NCBI GenBank assembly: GCA_034231615.1
Contig: CM067315.1
Span: 37,239,129-37,303,128 of the forward strand
Direction: 5' to 3'
Source of the DNA: Meghimatium bilineatum
Taxonomy: Eukaryota > Mollusca > Gastropoda > Stylommatophora > Philomycidae
DNA length: 64,000 bases
Part shown: in pieces, positions 44,801-53,800 of the stretch
Layout of the letters: each line of letters opens with the position of its first letter
Position numbering within the stretch: the first letter of the stretch is position 1
Position numbers and translations under genes: made by a program
Notes under the pieces: generated by a model
What the model was told of the DNA's origin: nothing
Database searches by the model: none
The model's input: the letters and a program-made list of their open reading frames with translations, nothing else

Positions 44801-47800
44801 CTGTATAAACAGCTGACTATATTCTCCTGTATAAACAGCTGACTATATTCTCCTGTATAAACAGCTGACTATATTCTCCTGTATAAACAGCTGACTATAT
44901 TCTCCTGTATAAACAGTTGACTATATTCTCCTGTATAAACAGCTGACTATATTCTCCTGTATAAACAGCTGACTATATTCTCCTGTATAAACAGCTGACT
45001 ATATTCTCCTGTATAAACAGGTGACTATATTCTCCTGTAAAGTAAAGTAACCCATAGCATTTATTAATGCCGTAGGGGTGTGAGATGTTAGCAATCTCAC
45101 ATTTCACAGGCTCTGCAAATGAGGGCGGTAGCCATCTCCTCTCCCTCGCAGTCTTTACTTCCCGGATTAATCCGGTACCCATTTAAGGCTGGGTCGACCT
45201 GGGAGCCATTGCGATCTGAAAACATTTCCGCCTCAGCTGGGGAATGAACCCAGGACCACTCATATGCAAAGCCACTGTGCTAACGCGGCTCCCTGTATTC
45301 TCCTGTATAAACATCTGACTATATTCTCCTGTATAAACAGCTGACTATATTCTCCTGTATAAACTGTTCTTCTTGTGATGACTATACCTCTCACTCTCTC
45401 TTTCCTTTAAAAATTAAAAAAATAATTTAATATTGACTGAATATTTCATTTAGATAATTAGCATTATCAAAATATCAGAAAATATTCGACTATCAGATAT
45501 CGGCAGTAATAACACAAATACCAAAGTAATTTGAAAACATAGAAGGGTTCAAGGAGTTCATTAGGTAAACAACATTCTAGAGAGAATATGTCACATGATG
45601 CACCAAATTAATTATAGTGAATAATTAAATATGTGTTACAAATACCTACCACTACTAATAAAAAGGGTGATAAAAACAATTATAATAAAATGAAAAAGGA
45701 TGATAAAAACAATTGCGATAGAATGAGAAATTATGATTTAAAAAAAATTATGATAAAATTAGATATCTCATTTCATATGTAATAATTTTTCTCTCTTATT
45801 AAGATAATGTCCATGTCTGACATTGATAACATAATTTGGTATGAAGATTGAATTTATGATTTGCCTTTTGGTTTCCATTGGGATAGATCTGTATTTCAAG
45901 ATTGGTGTAAGTTCATAATTTTCATAGTTGCCTCTTTGAATTCTTGTTTTGATCTCTCTGTCCATTTTTCCCTTGTCTGTAAAAAATGCACCCAAGATAT
46001 TTAACCGTCTGCCCCTTAGAGCACGCCTCAGCGCCGCTGTTTTTTACTTATTTCGTTGTGATCGATATGACATTTTTGTGTGTGTGCTGGGTTTATTAGA
46101 AACCATGACCATTGCGTAGATCCGTGGTTTAGCTTCCTGTTTTAATCAGAGCAATCGGAGATAAAAATTATTTATTACGCTTTTTTGTAATTAGCAGAGT
46201 TTTAAACGATTTTCGAATTGTTGCAGCTCGATTTTTGTTGCTTGTTTCGTTGCGATTGATATTACATTTTTAGTTTGTGCCGGGACTATTAAAAACCATG
46301 GCCATTGCGTAGATCCGTGGTTTAGCTTTATGTTTTATGTTTCATCACAGCAATGGGGAATAAGATGAATTTTTAACGATTTGTTTAAAAATTAGCGAAT
46401 TATTAGACCTAGTTTGAAATGGAATATATTATTCATATGTACACTGATGATGAAAGCCGTAGTTACGATGGAAATGTAGGTAAATTGCATATCAAATATA
46501 ACGTGGAAAGTGACATTGGGTCTGTACATAATCTTGATGAGATTGCCACACGTTATGAATACTTTAGCATCATTGTCAACGATGAGTTTATCAATTTGCA
46601 GCCGATCGGACAAATTTGTATGTAATATAACGCAAAGAACATACAAGGAAAGAAGACGCGCTGAACATCTGCAACATTTTAAAATTTATATTATGATGGA
46701 ACTGTATATTCTGTTTGAGTATCACATGTACTGGAGTACAGATGACAGGTTCAACGTTTTGGGCATCTTACCCAGTTTGGAAAAAAGGGGATTTGAGAAT
46801 ATATCTCAATATTTTAGTCTCAATATAACTCCTCTACTCAACACCCCAAAGGTAAAAAAAATAATTTTCCCCACATTATGTCAAGTTTGACAGTTTATTA
46901 TTTAAAACATATATGTATTAAATTATCTTTGATATAGGTTTATGCAAGACTATTCATTTTTCTGTTGATCTGCCAAGTCTGAGTGTGATATGATGAATAG
47001 TTTGAAAGAAAATGCAATTTTGTCATCATCATATCCATATTTTCGAGGAGTTGTGCCCCTTGCCTTAGTGATCAGGGATTGACAATTGGGAAATCTCATA
47101 AAAGTGAAAGGGTTAAATTGCTGCACTTGTTTCAATAGTTTATCTTTATATTGATTGTATTGGATTCTCTGCCTATAGGCATTACTTGTTTTTCTGTGTG
47201 GATCTTGATGCTGTGATTGAGTAGGTTTATTTGATCTTGCTGTGCTTCATTTAAACTATGGAGTATGCACTTGTCGTCAGCAAAGAGTAGTTCAGTTGTT
47301 ATTTGGCTGATAGTGATTTTGTTATTTGGCTGATAGTGATTTTGTTATTTGGCTGATAGTGATTTTGTTATTTGGCTGATAGTGATTTTGTTATGTGGCT
47401 GATAGTGATTTTGTTATTTGGCTGATAGTGATTTTGTTATTTGGCTGATAGTGATTTTGTTATTTGGCTGATAGTGATTTGACTGTTTTTTTTGGGTAAT
47501 ATTTCCCATATAAATAATAAACAATAATAGTGATAAGATTCCTTTCTTCATCCATATTGGTAATACAATAACTCCTTCTTCCTAATAATTTATGAAGATG
47601 TGAAGTGACCAAGTTATTCCACTCTCCTCACATGCCTATATTGCTTCGGTTGTTATTCCATCAATTCATGTTGATTTATTCTGTGGATTGTTTTTGATAG
47701 CTTCTTGTTCCAGTATTTATAGTTCTTCTTGGTGTGTATGGTGTCATATTTGGTGTGCATGGTGTCATATTTGGTGTGCATGGTGTCATATTTGGTGTGT

Positions 47801-50800
47801 ATGGTGTCATATTTGGTGTGTATGGTGTCATATTTGGTGTGTATGGTGTCATATTTGGTGTGTATGGTGTCATATTTGGTGTGTATGGTGTCATATGTAT
47901 ATTTTCTGTACGATCATGAGTTCACAGATGTTGCATGTACCTATTTTGTCATTGTGTTGCTTAATGGCGGATTGATACTTGTGGCTTTGAGCTGTTGTTA
48001 TTATGATCTTTGATAATTTTTATAATATTCTTAAATTCTTGCACAATATCTCGTACTGGTTTGTTCGGGCTCTCGACAATACAAGCCTCCTTGTTGAATT
48101 AATTTGGACCCTGTTTGTTACATTTTTACTTATTGTTGGACTGTTAACTGGCTGCTATTTATATACTTGAAGTCACATGTAAAAAATAACAAAGGTCAAC
48201 CAATAGATTTCACGCAAATCGGAGACTAGGTCATGTTTGCGGTTTAGCGAACAGGTCTCCTACACTGCCAACAGTCGCGGTTTTGTTGGACATGTCATAG
48301 TTTCATCCATTAATGAACACTTAAAATAACGCAAATCACACATCGCAATTAATACACATCCTCTGAATTAATCACACTGTTTATGTTGCCATCTTGACAA
48401 GATTTTTGCTTTTATTAACACCAACAAAAAATGTTATATAATCTGTGTTGTTTTATTTAATGTTATAATTTCTGAACACAACACCAACATAAAATGTTAT
48501 ATAATCTGTGTTTTATTTCATGTTCTAATATCTGAGCACTGGTCATTATTAGTTGGATGATATATTTGATGCATCACATTAACATTATCTCATATTTTAT
48601 TCCACACATTACTCATGATTTTGTTTATTACAAATGTCCCAGGTCTGCTGTGACACATATGAAATTGATGATGGATCAATCTAAACTCGTGACCGCATCC
48701 AGTGATAAAACTGTTAAAATCTGGAGCATGATGTCATCGGTTGCCCCACTCATAATTACCCTCAATGGTATCTTGTTTGTTGTAATAGTTATGTTCTTAA
48801 GGGAAATGGGACTACAAACTCAAACTTTTGGAAAATTGAAAAAAAATATTCCAATATATCTGGAGAGAAAAAGAATTATAAGAAAATTAAAAATTCAAAG
48901 CATGTGTTTACACTGAATATAAATTGTGAATGAATCACAGAAATGTGTGATGGCTTTCTAGAAGATATGTAGTTGAGATAATATGAGGTAGCTTCAAAAA
49001 GTTCCCGGAATTAGGGGATTTTATTTTGTAGAAGAGTAACATCACACGATGGGCAGGTTACAGTCTAGCAGAGTGCACCACCAAGACAAGAGACAGGAGA
49101 TGTTGGAGATACGTTACAGCCAACCTTCGTTGCGGAGACGGCACTTAATGATGATGATGATTTTGTAGAAATAAGTAATAATAGAATTATCCACACTACA
49201 TTTCCATCAAGTAGTTCCCTTCGACTACTACACACTTTTGCCAACATGCATACAGCGTGGAACCCATTCTTTGACACATCTCTCAGCTGACTTGTTGCAT
49301 TGGTGATAATGTCATCTGCTTCCTTGAATCGCTGTATTTTCAGTGCCGATTTCAGTCGAGGAACAAGAAATGAAAATGACTGTGTGCAAGTTCAGTAGAA
49401 TATGGAGGTTGTACCCACATTGTGTTTTGAGAGATACTGTTTTACCAGTAGTGATGAACTGACGCATTGTCATGCAGCGCATTGCAACTGTTTGTTCTTC
49501 ATTTTCCTGGTCATTTTCTTCTGATTGAATCTTTTAGATGACGAAAGATATCAATATACATTTTTTTGTTAATTGTTTGGCATTCACTGTGACTTCTCAA
49601 GAAAAACACAGAATTAAAAAAAAAGGGTGGCATTGAGCTGCCAAGAGTAGAACTATTCAGCAACAATTGGACATCGACAACAACAGCACAGAGGAATGAT
49701 GTATGCTGATATATATCAACTAGGTTTATTTCTTCAAGAATATACACAACAAACAGTGAATAAACAATATAATTTTTTTTTACCATAATACAGTTTTACA
49801 GCAGTATTACCTTTTATAGATAATTATCAGTACATATGATAATATTTTGTTCTCATTATTGATAATTATCAGTACAGGTGATAATATTTTGTTCTCATTA
49901 TTGATAATTATCAGTACAGGTGATAATATTTTGTTCTCATTTTTGATAATTATCAGTACAGGTGATAATATTTTGTTCTCATTATTGATAGTTATCAGTA
50001 CAGGTGATAATATTTTGTTCTCATTTTTTATAATTATCAGTTCAGGTGATAATATTTTGTTCTCAATTTTGATAATTATCAGTTCAGGTGATAATATTTT
50101 GTTCTCATGTTTTATAATTATCAGTTCAGGTGATAATATTTTGTTCTCATTATTGATAATTATGAGTACAGGTGATAATATTTTGTTCTCAATTTTGATA
50201 ATTATCAGTTCAGGTGATAATATTTTGTTTTCATTTTTGATAATTATCAGTACAGGTGATAATATTTTGTTTTTATTTTTGATAATTATCAGTACAGGTG
50301 ATAATATTTTGTTTTCATTTTTGATAATTATCAGTACAGGTGATAATATTTTGTTCTAATTTTTGATAATTATCAGTATAGGTGATAATATTTTGTTCTA
50401 ATTTTTGATAATTATCAGTATAGGTGATAATATTTTGTTCTCGTTATTCATCCTCATGTAATAATATTCACAGAAAGAGTGAGTAATTTGTTGGTGGTTG
50501 CTACACCACGAGCCCTGGTGACTCCGGAAGAGAAACCAAGAGTGCTGATTGGAAACTTGAAGCGTCACTTACATGGTACTGAGGAAGATGACAGCCGTGG
50601 CAATGTTTTTCTAGATATTCCTGTTAGTCAGAAGGTAATGTCAATCAATCAAGTGTTATGCAGAGTGGCGAAAGAGATCATGTTTCTCTCTGTCTCTTGT
50701 GTTGTTAATAAGCTCAGTTTGTGACATTCACCTGTGTCACAGTACAGCACATCCAGAAATTTGTCTCTTTTTCTTCATTTGTTTCTTCTCTCCTTGATCT

Positions 50801-53800
50801 TTCCTGTGATTACTAAATGTTCTTCTTCTGCAGTGTTCATTCCCAAACTCCCGCTGGATCTCTCTTGTAGTAGGAAAATGGTCCTACTAGATTTTCAGCA
50901 GAATGTAGTCCAGAGAATGGAAATACTTTGTGTTGTCGTTATATTTGGGCCAATGACCTGAAACATCCGTCCTTGGCAAATATTAAATTTTCAAGTTTTG
51001 CTCTTCTCATCACATCCCTCAAATTCTTGACTGTCTGCTTCTTTTCCCAGCATCTCTGAGAACTTCTACATTAGTTTTTTTGGGCTGTCCATTGGTAATG
51101 TCACGTTTATGAAACACTTGTAAATGATGTAGTTGTGATTTGAAAAAAAAAAAGAATGATTGCTAAGTTATTATGGAGCATTCAAGGCAGGAATTCGAAA
51201 AGCTGGTGGACAGAAAAAGCGCTTCAAAGACACGCTCAGTCATCGAACAGTACTTCTTACTGGTGTGATCAACCCACCTGGAGTAGAGTGCCTGATCAAT
51301 GGCAACTGTTGCTGCTGTGATCAACCCACCTGGAGTAGAGTGTGCCTGATCATTGGCAAACTGTTGGTGCTGTGATCAACCCACCTGGAGTAAAGTGTGC
51401 CTGATAAATGGCAAAATGTTGGTGCTGTGATCAACCCACCTGGAGTAAAGTGTGCCTGATCATTGGCAAACTGTTGGTGCTGTGATCAACCCACCTGGAG
51501 TAAAGTGTGCCTGATAAATGGCAAACTGTTGGTGCTGTGATCAACCCACCTGGAGTAGAGTGTGCCTGATCAATGGCATTTTGCTTTGTAAGCCTTCTGG
51601 AACCCAACAACATTCCACCTGATTTCCTTAAGATGACTCTATTCTCAACTAAACAACCAAGCACAAGAAGTTCTGCAATTGTTATTCACAAATCAATGAA
51701 TCTCCTTGCCAAAACTAAAATCTATGGTCGGCAATCTATCTATCTATATGCTGTGTCCCTTGTTTGCCTTGCAGCATCAGGGGTGGAAGAGTTCTCTGGA
51801 GATGGCCTTCTTGTGCGCTGTTTGTAAGCTTGTTCCTGTGGCTTCTTTGATTTCTGTGATCCATCTTTTACATGGTCTGCCTCTGGCTTTATAACCGTTA
51901 TGTCTATGTGTCATGGTCGGCAATAATAGGTGGAATACCCAGGATCATTTATAGAAATGAAATCTATCAACAGAAACTTCATGATAGGAAATGAAACACA
52001 ATTCACACACAAAAAAATATTGATGCCATCAACATTCTTGGAAGAAAAGAACAAACAATTTTCTTTTTGTAACTGGTGTACAGGCAGAGTAAAAATCAGA
52101 AGTTGTGCTTCAAGATGTTACAAAGTGAATTCACTGCCATATGAGAGTGGTGTTACAAAGTGAGTTCACTCCCATATGAGAGTGGTGCATCAGGGTGAGT
52201 TCACTCCCATATGAGAGTGGTGCATCAAAGTGAGTTCACTGCCATATGAGAGTGGTGCATCAGGGTGTTGCAAAGTGAGTTCACTCACATAAAGGAGTGG
52301 TGCAGCAATATAGGGGCGTTGTTGAATCTGACTATGACATTTTAGCACATATACCATGTTTTTCCCATTTTTAAAAATAAAATTGGTTTATCTATGTGAT
52401 GTGTCCTTTAAAAAATGTTATCCTCACTGCCATTCTGTAAGCCTCTCTGTTCTGTACAAGCTGCCCAGCTTCTTCTAGTATGTTCATAAGTTCTTTGATG
52501 TCATGTATCGATCGTAGTCTTGGTCTGTCTCTTTCCTGGAACATTTCCCTCCATGATTAATCTGTCTAAACCATCTGATAGACACACTCTCCACAATCCG
52601 GGCATCAGGGCTGGTGACAACAGTATAGTTCATTTAAGAAATCCATATCAGTGTATGAGTACAACAGGAGGTAGAAAAAAGAGGTATGTTTTAGTTGTCA
52701 TGTTTCACTTATTAGATACAGTGTCCTTTACCAATTAAGGATCTCATACACAGATGAATGTCCATGTGGATCCGGAACCCAGACCTCGGAACACATACTT
52801 TAGGACTGCCCAACATACAAAGAGCAGAGACAGCAGACCTGGCCAGAGGATACAGAATTGAGGCAAAAGCTATGGGGCAGCCGCTCTGACCAATAGAAGA
52901 CAGTGGACTTCATCTTGACGACAGGCCTGATGGTATAGCGTGACCACAGATGCTGAACGCAGAATAAGAAGAAGATACAGTGTCTTTAATGAGAATTCTT
53001 ACCAGTTCCATTTATTAGCCTGACCTACAAATGAAATCTATTTTTTTTTATTTATCGCAGATTCCAAAATTATGTAGCAAGTCAGAGACTATCAGAGAAA
53101 ATAATTCCTTTACAACAGATCTGGAGGTTTGTATGAATTGTGAATGTAACTGTGTTTTCATATATATTTCATAAATTTTTATGTCTGGGGAAAGGTAGGA
53201 TCAGTCACCACAATGGGGTGAGTGACCATTAAGTCATCAAAAAAGTATTGTTTTATGAAATTGTGTTGTGTGGTAGTTCTGGTAAGCTACATGAGGTCTG
53301 AGGTGTTCTGTATTCATTGAATATTCTGTATTTTCCTTTGATGCACAAGTTGATTTTGTTTCTGTGCATCAGTGGGATGGGCTATTATCTGGAAGACATG
53401 TTCCTGAATTGTGTTCTGTAGATGGGGAAATATACAAGAGATATTCAGAAATTGCATGCACATGTCGGTAGAAGAAGTAGGGCAACTTGCAAAAGATCGC
53501 CGGGATTCTAGGAGATTCATAAGGAAGACTACATTCTTAAAAAATATGTCACATGACACACATATGGGAAATTGTGCACTTACAGGCATATCTTGCATAG
53601 ATATGTGGGTCGGAATATTTGTGTATACGGTATCACCAATCGAAGGTCACAGCTGAGCGAAATGGCATTCCACCTGACAAGAGTACCAATCATAGCACAT
53701 TACTTTGTATAGTGCCAATCATAGCACATTACATTGTAGAGTACCAATCATAGCATATTACTTTGTAGAGTACCAATCATAGCATATTACTTTGTAGAGT

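Larger units (their letters stand above)
45765..47730 (-). mobile_element. L-C LINE reverse transcriptase, split by piggyBac
   Basis: Minus strand, 5' part (47730-47117): ACEESGITWSLHIF, KKGILSLLLFIIYM, LLFADDKCILHSL (catalytic FADD), EKQVMPIGRESNT, KQVQQF. 3' part (46000-45765): KYLG then FFTDKGKMDREIKTRIQRG and ILKYRSIPMETKRQI. The two halves join at QQF/KYLG across a 1.1-kb piggyBac insert. An internal 23-bp array also expands part of it. Confidence 0.85.

Noticed and set aside
49847..50359. 170-codon hydrophobic repeat protein
   Set aside because: Artefact of the 42-bp array in WDR18 intron 8; no start context, no conserved ends.
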